Shown here piece by piece: positions 48,276-59,346 of a stretch of 64,000 bases of DNA (within the stretch, counting starts at the first letter, position 1; the number at the start of each line of letters is the position of its first letter). The stretch comes from Diplosphaera chodatii (lineage: Eukaryota > Chlorophyta > Trebouxiophyceae > Prasiolales > Stichococcaceae), in assembly GCA_032358165.1 (NCBI GenBank), contig JAALGY010000051.1:1240001-1304000 (forward strand). The letters are read 5' to 3'. The notes beneath the pieces are model-generated. The model searched no databases and was not told the DNA's origin. It saw nothing but the letters and a program-made list of their open reading frames with translations. The translations under genes and the position numbers were made by a program.

Positions 48276-51200
48276 ATGACTGTCACTAAGCGGCAGCGGC
48301 CGGCAGGGCATGCAGCTGATCTAAGCGCGGCAGTGACTGACAATCTAGATGCGCGCCCCCACAAGAGCAGCAAGGCTGCATCGCAACATGTCCATGCTGC
48401 AAACAAGCAGCCAGAGATTGCTGCCCGCGACCTCGAAGCTGTCGACATTCGTGCGCCCAACGTCAGCAACGCCGCCAGTTTCGCACAGTTGCAGGTCTGC
48501 ATGCATGCGCGCATCAGCAGATCATCGCACTTCCTGTCGCCGTATCCCTGTTGGCCATCAAAGTTGTTGCCAACCCTGACGTTTTCGTGTGGATGTGCAG
48601 CTGCAAGCGCTGCTGCAAGAGATCCGAGTGGACATTGCTGCGAAGAACGCACAGGCCAGCGTTGAGCAGCTTGCGGCAACACTGATGGGCCTGCCCGCCC
48701 GCGAGGTGCGTGCTGCAGATCCAGACACTGACGCAATCGCATGCATGCCGTTCGTCGTCAGCACGAGAGAGCTGAACAACAAGCTGGGCACTGCTTGCAG
48801 GTGCCTCCCGCCAAGATCAAGGCCTTTGCAGCCGCAACAGGCTTCGACACGGAGGCGGTGAGCCCGGGGACCCCGCTATCGATGTCATTTTCGCAACTTC
48901 ACAGGCTGTACCTGTTCTCAATCGGTCTTGCGCTCTGTGCTGAGCTTTTCATCTGCTTCTTGATTGCAGCGACCGCTGCCATTTGCACCGCCCACCAGCG
49001 TCAGCATCATCGGCAGCCATGCAACAGACACAGCCATACAGGGAGACAATGTCGTCGACGTTGCAGTCGCGATGCCAGCATCCTGCTTCGAGCATAAGGA
49101 CCACCTCAACCACCGGTACCACGCAAAGCGTGCGCTGTACCTAGCCGCCGTAGCGCAGCACCTCCGGAAGCAGCCCGCATACGCAGAGCAGCAGTGGGGC
49201 CTCTTCGACGATGACGTCAGGTAATCAGCCAGATGATGTCAAAGCCAACATGCATTGATATGTTACACTTGACAGGGGCTGCTGCCAGGCAATGTACTAT
49301 CTCAGGGCAATGTACTATCTCAGGGCCCACCTACCGTCGACGTCTCACATTTGCAGGAAGCCGACATTGCACATCCACTGCAGCAAGCCAGGCAGCGCTG
49401 CTCTGACGCTGCGTCTGCTGCCCACCTGCGACCCGCAAGTGCTGCAGCTGCGCAAGCTGTTGCCAGACGCAAATGCTGTCCGCACGATCAGCAGCCAGCC
49501 TGCCGCCACATCTGTCAACACCACAGCCAAAACACAGCCTAGCCAGTCTGGCAGCCCCACGCCCCACTACAACACCAGCGTACTGCAGGTGTGGTTGCAT
49601 ATTGAGGAACAAGCGTATGCAATGGACCCTGGTGCCCTCATGTGCACACAAGGCACGCATTTGCACACATCTTGTCTATGTTGGTTGGCACAGGATGCAT
49701 TGCTACCGCGCCATGCAGCAGCGATAGGGGCTGCAGTGGCCACACTGCCGCGCCTGGGTGATGCCATCGCATTGCTGCGCAGCTGGGCACGCCGTCATGG
49801 CCTGGCTGCTGCACCAGATGGTGTGACGGGCTTCCATGTCGCCATGCTGGCCGTCCACCTGCAACAGCAGGGCGGCCTGGTGAGCAATGCTGCATGGCCA
49901 CTGGCTGGGATAGTTGTCAGGTGCACGCCCATGCCGACAGTTGCTCGACATACACATCCATGCAACACCTTCGTATGACAGCAGGAGGCTGACCATGCAC
50001 TATTCACCTGCAGCCGTCAGCCATGGCAGCGCCGCAGTTGATGCGCTGCGTGCTGGCTAAGCTGGCTGCGCCCCGCACCTTTGAGAAGGGGGTGTTCATG
50101 TCGAGGGAGGTGGACAGCGACCTGCCGCCGCCGCCTGCTGCTGCCGCTTTCCAGCAGCGCTTTGAGGTTGTGTTTGTGGACAACAGCAGCTGGCTGAACA
50201 TCATGGCGGGGGTCAGCGGCAGTGCGCTGCAGCATGTGAGTGACCCATGCCACCTACGGCCATCCTGTTGCCTGTAAACACTACAGTGTTGAGCTTGTGG
50301 AGGATTAGCAGATGGCAGTGTTTGAGCAGCTGTCCTGACGGGTGGTCTCTGCGATGAGCAGGCTCGGCGGGCTGCCGCTCGTACTGTCAAGCTGCTGGAC
50401 CTACTGAGCAGCTCTGACGATGCCTTTGACGCGGCGTTCCTGGCGAATCATGCCAGCGTCGCGGCTGGTTTTGACTGTGTGGTGCATGTCACGCTGCCGG
50501 CGGCTGTGGATGCCGAGCTGACCACTGCCGACATGCCGGCCTGGAGGTATTGCCCGTGGGCACCTTTCTGCATCTTGCACAACCGTGTGCACACCAAGAT
50601 GTATGGTGGACATACCGTGCAACCCAAGGCTTTATACTCGCAAGTAGCCAGCTCTCGTGGCCATGAGGCTAGCTTGTATATAACCGAAGCCAAGACGGAC
50701 GCAGGGGGCTTATGGGCAGCCGCTCTTGATACTGGGCGAACTTGCTTACTGCGCTCCCCACACCTCTAGCTTGTACTAGCCATACCTCGACTCAGGCACA
50801 CTGAAGCTCATCAAAACCAGAACCCTGCTGAGGCCTGGGGTGTGGTGTGCGCAGGAGCCAGGATGCGGATGTTGAGCGCATAGCCAAGCGCGCCTTGGGC
50901 ACACGGGCAACTCTGGTGCAGGCGCTGCGGCGGCGAGCGGCTCCAGTGCGGCCCGCCCAGGGGGTCGCCCATGCTGCCACAGACGAGGTGACCACAGACC
51001 CACCCAGCAATGCGTGCGTGCTGCTGTGGTGGAACCCCTGCGCCAGGGATGCTTTCGCATGTCCTTGGATCAGCATGTGATCCAACCTGCCTGTTGCCAC
51101 AGGTGCTGCTGGGTGTGACGCTTGACCCAACAGCAGCCATGCGGCCTGTGGACATGGGGCCAGCGGCCGAGGACACAGCAGCTGCTGCTGACTTTCGTGC

Positions 51201-54200
51201 CTTCTGGGGCAACAAGGCCGAGCTGCGCCGCTTCCCGGTGCGTTTCAGCAGCAGCTGCCATGGCCAGACATGATTTGCGAGTCGGAATTCTCTGGTGCAT
51301 CAGTCGGCTATGAGTGGTAGCATACCACTGCAGCTGCCTGCACACTTGTCATGCAATGTACATGCAAATGCTGTGCAGCAGTGTGAGTCAGCTGTCCTGG
51401 TGCTGGCACTGATGTGTGGGTGCCGTCGCACCGCCACCTGCTGACCCAGCTGCGCCTCGGCGGTCCGCAGGATGGCAGCATCGCGGAGGCAGTGGTGTGG
51501 GAGGTGCCGCCCGGGGAGCGCCATCTCATCGTGGACGGGCTGCTGGCGTATGCGCTGCGGCGGCACCTGCCGCTGGGCGCATCCGTGCAGACGCACTGCG
51601 CCATGCTGGACGGCGCCCTGGCCCCGGCAGGCGGCGACCTGTCCGACGCCGTCGCCGCAACCAGGTCCGGTACCTTAGACCCGACTGCTGCTCGCCACTG
51701 CTGCGCCCGCAGCATGCCTTGGCCTGTTGTGGCAGCGGCGCATTCCTTGACAACGGCAGACAACAACACAGTAGCCTCCAGGCACTGCTGACGCTGCTGA
51801 GCGGCGTCTGCATGGTGCCTGTTGCACACGATGCAGCAGAACGGCCGGAAGGGTACAAACGGGCTCGAGTGTGCGCTGCAGGCAGCTGGAGGCGGCCACC
51901 GACAAGCTGGGCAAGCAGCTGCGGGGGCTGTCGGACCTGGCGCTGCGCGTTGTGTCGGTGCAGCCGCTGGGTGCTGCCTCCCGCCGCACCGCCCCCTTCC
52001 CGCCGCAGCCCCACCCCCTGGCCCAGGTGCGCCATCAAGGATGCCGCTGAGGCATCTCTGGCACTGCTGGCATGGCACAAGCATCAGCAACACACAGGTG
52101 GATGGCAGCCGAGTAAACGCCGCTGGCTGCAGGCGGGGTCTGGCGCCGCTGCTGTGGGCGACGCCGCTGTGCCCCGCTGCTTGCAGGCCGTCGAGCTGCT
52201 GGTCCACCTCGAGGGCTCAGGTGTGTTGGTGGCACTCCCGAACATACTACACACAGAATGCGGACCCTTTGGTTCTGCCAGTACTGTTCCAACCTGTGGC
52301 TCGATGCAACCGACCTCAGCTTCTGTATCATCAGCATGTGTGCTGCAGGCCGCTGGCCGGCAGATGAGGCAGCTTTCCGAAAGACGAAGGCGGCGCTCGG
52401 CTGCCAGCTGGCGGATGCGCTGGGCTCCGCCTTTGGCGCCTGGGCGACCGCCGCCGAGGATTGCGTCGACATCCTGCTGGACGGCTTCGCCTTTCGCCTG
52501 TTCCTGTGGTCCACCAGGTAGTTGTCCCACTCAACACAACCAGAAGCACGCCGCAGCGCGCATGCATGCACTGTGTTGGCTGCTGAGCACCTGACGTCGC
52601 GCAGAGGGCGTGTTGCGACAGTGGGCTGCACCACTTGCAGAGATGAGGCGATGGCGCAGTCTGTGGCTGCCGGACAGCCCCCCGCATCTGCTGAGCCGTC
52701 GCTGGTGCAGCGTGCGGCGCACCACGGCCTCGTGTCGGCAGCTGCGGCCGAGGCGCCAGCATTGGCAGCAACTGCGGCACTCGTTGTCAGGTGAGTGCTA
52801 CATTCTTTCACACAGCAGCGAGCAGCTGCCCATGCAGGCCATGTATTCGGTTGCCCAGGCTTTAGTTGTGGCCGAAGATGGCACATGAGGGGCTAGGTCT
52901 GCTTCAACGCATGGCGAAGCTGATTTGGGGTCGTCAATCATACTTGGGGTTTCATGGTACAGGTGGGTTGCTGCGCACATGTTCAGTGGGTGCCTGGCGC
53001 CTGAAGCGGCAGAGCTGCTCACGGTCGCAGCATTCACCGGCCCATCTTCCCTTCCACAGCCAGGTGCGCGTCCTGCGAGGATGGCACCTCATGACACACC
53101 TCATGTCCAGCTGCACTGGGTGAGCATAGTTCTGCGATGATGAGCACAAAGAAATTCAAGCTCAACAGAGCTGATCGAGGGCGCGATGCTCTCATGATTA
53201 GACTTATTTCTCCGCTGTGCTGAGCAGATACATTTGAGCGGTCAGCTGCATTGCATATCTGCCCGGTGTCATGTTACACTCAGTGTCACTCGAAACACAT
53301 TCTGGTAAAAGCAGAGGCTGTGTAGCATGCGTGCTTTGAGCCAGCCTCCCGTAACGCCAGATAGATAGAGCATGTTGGTCACGGGTGAGCAGGGTGAGCC
53401 GCGGGCGTGACAGGTTAATTTAGTTGCCCCGCGGCACAAGGCTGATCCCTTGCTCAAGTATCAGCGCAACATGTGACGTTGTACAACCCACAAACGTGGT
53501 TTCCTTCAGCCACCAATCGGAGGCAGGGCTGCATGGTGATGCTGCAGCCACTGGGATGCATGCCTCGACTCATGGATGGATGACCGCCGTGTTGACACTT
53601 TGGCATGGTTGTCATGCAACAGCGACGGGGGTGGCGGGGTTCCTGCGGGTGCTGGCGCTGCTGGCAGGCCACCCCTGGAGCGTGCGGCCCCTGGTCATCG
53701 ATCCAGCTTCCGAGATGGGCCCCGCCGACCGACATGCTGTGGTGCAGGTGCACAGCATGTCCTGACTGACTGCGGGTTGCAGGACATTGCTGCACTCCAG
53801 CACATGTTGTTTGATGGTACCTGTGGGCTCCATGCTCGTGCTTGTGGTGGGCGGGAACCCAGGGCCTGTGCATGCAGATGGGGTCACACCTGCATCAGCA
53901 GGCGGCATGCAGGCCATCTGATGGGCTCTTGCCGCAATCTGAGCCCCTGCCCGCCTGGGCTGAACAGCAGGTGTGCATGTTGTAAACCCTGCACCGCGCC
54001 TTGTTGCAGGCGTTTGACGCAGCGACAGCAGCAGGCAGCGCACCCGCAATGTGGTTGGCGGCGCCCCACAGCGGCGCGGCCCCGGCGCCGTGGGTGGGGC
54101 CCAGCCTCACGCGTGCCGCGCTGCAGCGCCTGCTCGCCTGCGCACGTCACTCCATCGCTGCTCTGCAGGTGTGCTGCGGGACAGCAAGTCGTGCACCTCG

Positions 54201-55671
54201 TCCCTGCACCGCTCCCTGATGGTTTGTCCAGCAGCAGTTTTGCGACTGTTTGGCGCCTGATATCGGGAGTTGGCTGCTTGTGTGGAGGCTATGTTGATGC
54301 GGTGCCTGCCTGCACCAGTCGCCATGTGTGTGCGATGATGAGAACATCATTCCTCGTTCTGACTGGCTGCCTCTCAGGCGGCCATGACAGACAGACATGA
54401 ACACCCATAGAATTTGAGCACACTGGCGGCCCTGCGCCGGCGTGCGTCAACCTGTTGGCAAGGGTTTTGCGATGTTCTCGTGTGAAAGGCTGTCATGTGT
54501 GCAGCAGGAGTGCATTGCTGGCAGCGGTGGTGAGGCCGATCCAGAGGACGTTGGCCTGCTGATCTTCCGCACGCCGCTGGCCGCCTTTGATGCGCTGCTG
54601 GTGCTGCGCCCCGAGGCGCTGCCCCACGTAGGCTGCGGACCCCGACTCAGGGTGCATGAACACGTCATCCTCTGCAATCATGTCGTCACCTTGGCCGCAA
54701 TCTCGCTGCCGACCTGCGGTTTCGACCCCTGCCTGTGGGTCCCCGGATGTCTCTGAGGTGGGTACACACATCTGTTGCATGCTGCACTTCAGGCGGGACA
54801 CAGCCTGCTGCCGGATGTGGCGGCCGCGGCGCCCGGGGCGGCCAGCATGCTGCCGGCGGGCCAGCGCGCCGCTGCGCCCCCCAAGCAGGCCCGCGCCGTG
54901 CTGTCCAGCATCCCTGCAGGTGGGCATGGCTCCCTGCAGCACTGCTGCCTCAGAGTCACGGCGGAGGGTGCCTGGCCATGTGGTGGCTCGACCAGAAGTG
55001 GAAGGATTCACTGTGCTGTGATGCCATATAATGTGCCTCCGTTCATCCAGATGTGCAGCAATACAGCAGGTGTCGAGGTGTGTGTTGTGCGCCACTTGCC
55101 GCTCGTGTCCAAGAGGCTGGACCCTAACTGCTTCAAGAGTTCGATGTGCTCGGCAGAGGTGGTGCGGGAGAGGGGTGTCAAGCGTCTGCGGCGAGAGCTG
55201 CTTGTGGGCTTCGAGCCGGTGCCCCTGTTTGTGGCGCTGCTGGAGCGCAGCTTCGGCCACCTGGCCACCTTCTTCTATGACGGCTTCGGCGGCCACGCAA
55301 TCGGCATCAGGTGAGACGGCTGCCGCCTGTGGTGGTACATGCACTTTCTGCACCACCTGCCTGACCTACCGGTCTGTACCATGCAGCCATACCAGCAGCT
55401 GTCTGATGGTGAGTACATGCCGTGCTGCAGGTGGCAGCCTGCTGTACTGCACTCAGCGGCTCGTGGCCCGCCAGCAGCTGAGGACGTCGTTCAGTCGGGT
55501 TCGCAGTCTTCAGCATTCCTGAAGCCGTCAAGTGTGAAGGGCAATGGTACACTACCCCCGCAGACAGCTGCAACCGACCTACCAGCGGCCCTTGCACAGA
55601 TGTATGTGTTGGGCGCTGGCCTTGTACAGGATGTGCTTGTGACTCGTGGCCCCAGCAGCGGCAGCGCTTAA
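48276..55671 (+). CDS. NOL6: U3 snoRNP protein UTP22/NOL6 (Nrap)
   Basis: Component of the small-subunit processome that matures 18S rRNA in the nucleolus (yeast Utp22, human NOL6). The start at 48276 (MTVTKRQRPAGHAADLSAAV) leads an exon ending at 48494. Next come LQALLQEIRVDIAAKNAQAS and VEQLAATLMGLP. The first nucleotidyltransferase-like domain has PPTSVSIIGSHATDTAIQGD then NVVDVAVAMPASCFEHKDHL and NHRYHAKRALYLAAVAQHLR (49000-49220). Downstream are LPRLGDAIALLRSWARRHGL, FEKGVFMSREVDSDLPP, and FEVVFVDNSSWLNIMAGVSG. The C-terminal part includes FEPVPLFVALLERSFGHLAT then FFYDGFGGHAIGI, and the end has YVLGAGLVQDVLVTRG, all family hallmarks. The catalytic pattern of true nucleotidyltransferases is replaced (NVVDVAV), as usual in this family. 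About 20 exons; some middle borders are provisional. Confidence 0.9.
49288..49325. repeat. 18-base perfect tandem duplication
   Basis: The unit GGCAATGTACTATCTCAG occurs at 49288-49305 and again at 49306-49323, with GG following. It lies in the UTP22 intron just before the exon beginning KPTLHIHCSKPG. Confidence 0.85.
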
Positions 55672-56917
55672 GCTGGGAGACAACACGCTACCACCAAAGC
55701 AGTCGTGCCATAGGCAAACTGTATTTCGGCATTGCTCGTCGGCGTGCTTGCTTTGGTGTAACGCATTTGTTGTAAGCACTGACAAGCCATACTGCGCCTA
55801 GCCACAGTGCTCGAGTCCCTCGAGCACAGTCTGCAAGCGCTACAGACAAGTGCCAAGCGCATGTTTTGCAGTCACCCCCTCTATCTTGCGGCTTGCCCTG
55901 CAGGGTTGAGTAACCCCTTTGGGAACTCTGTTGATCAATCCGAGGATTAGGTCAGCTTCACATGACACGGCACCTGCGCCCTGCGTCAGCGCCAACTATT
56001 GCAAGGCGTATCGCAGCAGACACACCTCAGTATGCATTTGCATGTTAAGAAGTCTGCTCACCAGGACAGAAACAGAAATGGGTCGATCGGCTGCTGCTGC
56101 ATGCTTTGCTCCCATGCACCTGCCCGCCGCCTGAGATTACCCTTGCGGCAGTCCTGCACGGCGGCGCAGGCTGACAAACCAGGAGAGTGTGCTGAACTGC
56201 AACTGCACTTTGAGTCTTGTGTGGCGCGCCGTGATGATGATACGTTCACTCGCCGTGCTGAGGCCCTGAGAGGCGGCCTTGAAGAAACGCACTCTTTCCT
56301 ATATTCTGAGCGCACCACACGCCGTCGAGCTCGTGTATCCTTATATGTTTTCATTAATATCTTTTGCCGTTCTTTGCATCGCGCAGCTGGACCTGCATGC
56401 GAAAGCTGGCTGCTCGTTCATGACACCTGCAGCAGACCAACAAAATTTTCCGTGTGTTTTGCAGGGTCATTGCAGGGCTACAATTTTGACATATGATTGC
56501 AGACACGCCATATCCATGATGCATGCCGGGATCATACATCCGTTGCGGTTCGATGAAGACCACCGGCGGCCAGCGGCTCGGTGAGGATAAAGCACCCTGT
56601 AGCACACGTGCGCACCATGAATTTCCGCGGTAGTTTAGAGCCCGCAGGCTGATCTGTTGGTCGTCACGGCAGCTACGCCATATCGGCCTCGCCGGCTTCT
56701 CTCGTTTGCAGACACTCTCGCTGCTGTCTGCGTCATATGTCGCTCGAGGCAGCTGTTGCAGTTGCCGTCGTCAACTACTTTGCATGAGCGTCTAAAGGCA
56801 TATCGTGCAACATCTCTTCGACACCTAGAGTACGTCAGGTCACTGATCAGCATGTTACAGACTGCCCAGCCAAAGACATGTCTTGCGCAGGCGCTGCCGC
56901 CTCCAGCAAACCTTGCA
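55672..56917. other. Intergenic region between UTP22 and the carbonic anhydrase gene
   Basis: About 1.25 kb, the longest gap in the window. TGTAA, the usual green-algal polyadenylation signal, occurs at 55757 and 55770, about 90-100 bp after the UTP22 stop. A 101-codon plus-strand frame at 56279-56584 has no recognisable features. The stretch 56340-56470 is locally AT-rich. The carbonic anhydrase promoter should be in the right half. Confidence 0.4.
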
Positions 56918-58951
56918 ATGCAGTGTCTGCACCGATGCACGAGAATGCGGGCAAGCAGCACTGCAGCAGGCCGCAGCGCGTCCCAGCGTCCAGCTCGACG
57001 CTCCGGCTGCATTGGCAGCGTCGCGGGCCACACGTCCGCCGCCGAGACAGGCTCGGACAGCGCCGCAGCGCCACAGGGGTCGGTAGCGCAGCAGCGACAA
57101 CCGCCGCCACTGATCAGCTCCGTGCGGCGGCGGACCGTGCTGGGCGATGTGGCTAAAATGGCAGCATGCTCCTGCTGCTGGCTGGCGCTCTCTCCGGGCA
57201 CAGCCGCCGCCTCCGGCGGCGCGCAGTTTGAGTATGGTCAGCAGGTGTGGCTTGCGCGCTGAACTTACGTCAGCATGCATGAACCATATCGTGGCGCATC
57301 GGCAGGCTGCTCAGGCGTGGCGGATGCTGTTGTCCTGTGCTCTGGCAGTCAGGCAACTGCAGTTTGCCTCATTGCAGGAAGGGCAGAAGCACTGGCCAGG
57401 CATGTGCGGCACCGGCAGGGCGCAGAGCCCTGTGGACATTGGCATCGACACGATGCTGCGGCGACCGAGTGCGGGCACAATGGTCTTTGACTACAAGTCG
57501 CTGAAGGATGCGACCGTGGTGAACACCGGCCACGGCGCCCAGGTGAACGTCGCCATGATGCAGTACTGGCCTGTGGTGTGAACAGGGTGCGGTTCCTGCA
57601 TGGGTTCATGCTCCACGTGAACAGGACGTCTGGTGTGCCTCCTGAAGCAGCGTGCCCTTGCAGCATCTGATCACCTGTGGCGGCTGCAGGTGAACATCGC
57701 GCCCGGCAACATCATGACATGCAACGGACAGCGGTATCAGATGGTGCAGTACCACTTCCACTCCCCCAGCGAGCACTCGGTCGGCGGGTGGCGCGCCGAC
57801 ATGGAGCTGCACCTCGTCCACAAGAACCTCGAGACAGGCACGCCCCGCAGGCCTGCACTCATGTCGGCACAGAACCTCCCCTGCCTATGGCGTGTGCACG
57901 GCCATGGCCGATGCCATGGTCGGCTGATAGCAGCCGGCGACTGGCATCATACAGCAGCAGTTGAGGCTATCCGAGGCTTCGGGCTGGATCAGGGCCGACG
58001 CTTTGTCTCAGATGACGTTGCAACATAGGTCCACTTGGGTGGCACCATGCTGCAGGTGGACTGGCGGTGGTCGGTATCCTGCTGCAAACCGCCAGAGAGG
58101 ACAGCCCGCAGGGCTGTTCCGCCCTGGAGCAATCGCTGGCAATGGTGCCCGCCCAGGTCGGAAACACCTCAGGTGAGCTTTGGACCAAGGCTCTGGTGCA
58201 GCTGCGCAACACGCTCCTCTCCTGTTCCTGCCGGTTCGCTTGCAACTGGCGTGACAACAGACTGCAATCAGCACCAGGGGCAATCAAGCATCGAGCGACC
58301 CTGTGTTGGTGACATGAGATAACACTGGGTTTCTGCTGTCCACAGAGCGCTTCAGCCTCGCTGCAGACACCTTTTCGTCCCTGCTGCTTGGCAGCACCCC
58401 GACAGACGGTTTCTCCGCCATGCTGCTCGGCAGTCTCGCATCAAACCGACCAGAGACAGCGGTGCTCCCGCACGTGCACTACATGGGCAGCCTCACGACG
58501 CCGCCCTGCAGCCAGGACGTCAACTGGTGCGCCGTGGGCGACCCTGTGCAGCTGCATGTGCACACCAGCACTTGTGTGCAATTGCAGTCCGCATTGCACA
58601 GCCTGCTTCCTCTATTGCTGCTAGCTATAACCGTGCTAATCGCCTGGTAATAGGTACGTGCTGCTGGAGTCGCGGCCGCTGAGTGCCGCTCAGGTGCCAC
58701 TTCACCATGTCGTTGCATGCAAGCCGGGTTGCATGTCTGGGGTGTAGGAACCTGCGCGAAGCGCGATGATGCTGCCTGCGTCGTTGTAGTTCCCCGTGGA
58801 CTGGGCCGAGCGCATATGCTTGGCTATCCAGGTGCTGCGCTTCCAGCGACTGCTCGGGAAGGGTTCCACCCTGGACATGAACTCGCGCTACGTCCAGGAC
58901 CTGAACGGCCGGCGGTTCGACTATGAGCGGGGCGGTTTCGCCGGTCCTTGA
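56918..58951 (+). CDS. Alpha-type carbonic anhydrase with a lumen-type (twin-Arg) leader
   Basis: Interconverts CO2 and bicarbonate. The start at 56918 gives MQCLHRCTRMRASSTAAGRS, a plastid-type leader. A second targeting part follows: SSVRRRTVLGDVAKMAACSC then CWLALSPGTAAASGG, that is, an Arg-Arg pair, a hydrophobic core and an A-x-A cleavage site, as in Tat substrates of the thylakoid lumen. Exons continue at 57378-57542 (KHWPGMCGTGRAQSPVDIGI), 57690-57837 (QMVQYHFHSPSEHSVGGW and MELHLVHKN), 58056-58172 (LAVVGILLQTA), 58346 to about 58557 (MGSLTTPPCSQDVNWCAVGD) and a final exon from 58832 (MNSRYVQDLNGRRFDYERGG). The zinc ligands are the two His of HFH and the His of ELHLVH. Chlamydomonas CAH3 is a known lumen alpha enzyme of the CO2-concentrating mechanism; a matching role here is inferred. 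The short exon with YVLLESRPLSAAQ has a provisional left border. Confidence 0.88.
57838..58055 (+). other. Candidate GC-AG intron in the carbonic anhydrase gene
   Basis: HKNLET plus one base is followed by ACAG|GCACGC, and the next exon gives GLAVVGILLQ after CTGCAG. Using the GC donor keeps the family spacing; the first downstream GT donor would add about ten residues. Confidence 0.4.
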
Positions 58952-59346
58952 TGGCCATACCAGTTTTGTCGTCACTGTGTTGGCAAGAGTTGCTTGCCAC
59001 GTTCTCAAGATATTTCCTGGTGGAGGTTGTGCTTCATACTTGCAGCCTACACGTCTGTCAGTTGTGCAAGCAAGTGACAGCAACAGGAAGCCTGTTAGGT
59101 AGAGGTTGCAGTACATTCGACCATTGAAAGCATTGCAAGCACTGCACCTAGCTCTTATGATAGCCTGAAGACCTAGACAAGTCCTGTAAACATTGCAAGG
59201 CAGTTTCACGAGCCCTAAGTTCGTGCGAGCTATGGCAATGCATCAAGCAACCCTTTGCTGCCCGTGCTCACCGTAGCATCATTGCTCAGCGTAGCACAGC
59301 ACGACGATGCACAGCAGCGTCATAAAGCAGAGCTGGGGCTGCGCAC
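58952..59346. other. Convergent intergenic gap
   Basis: 395 bp between the carbonic anhydrase stop and the carrier stop. A TGTAA motif lies at 59184. Otherwise nothing was recognised. Confidence 0.4.

Noticed and set aside
56279..56584. 101-codon plus-strand frame with a hydrophobic stretch
   Set aside because: It stands alone in an intergenic region with no homology I recognise and no matching splice signals.
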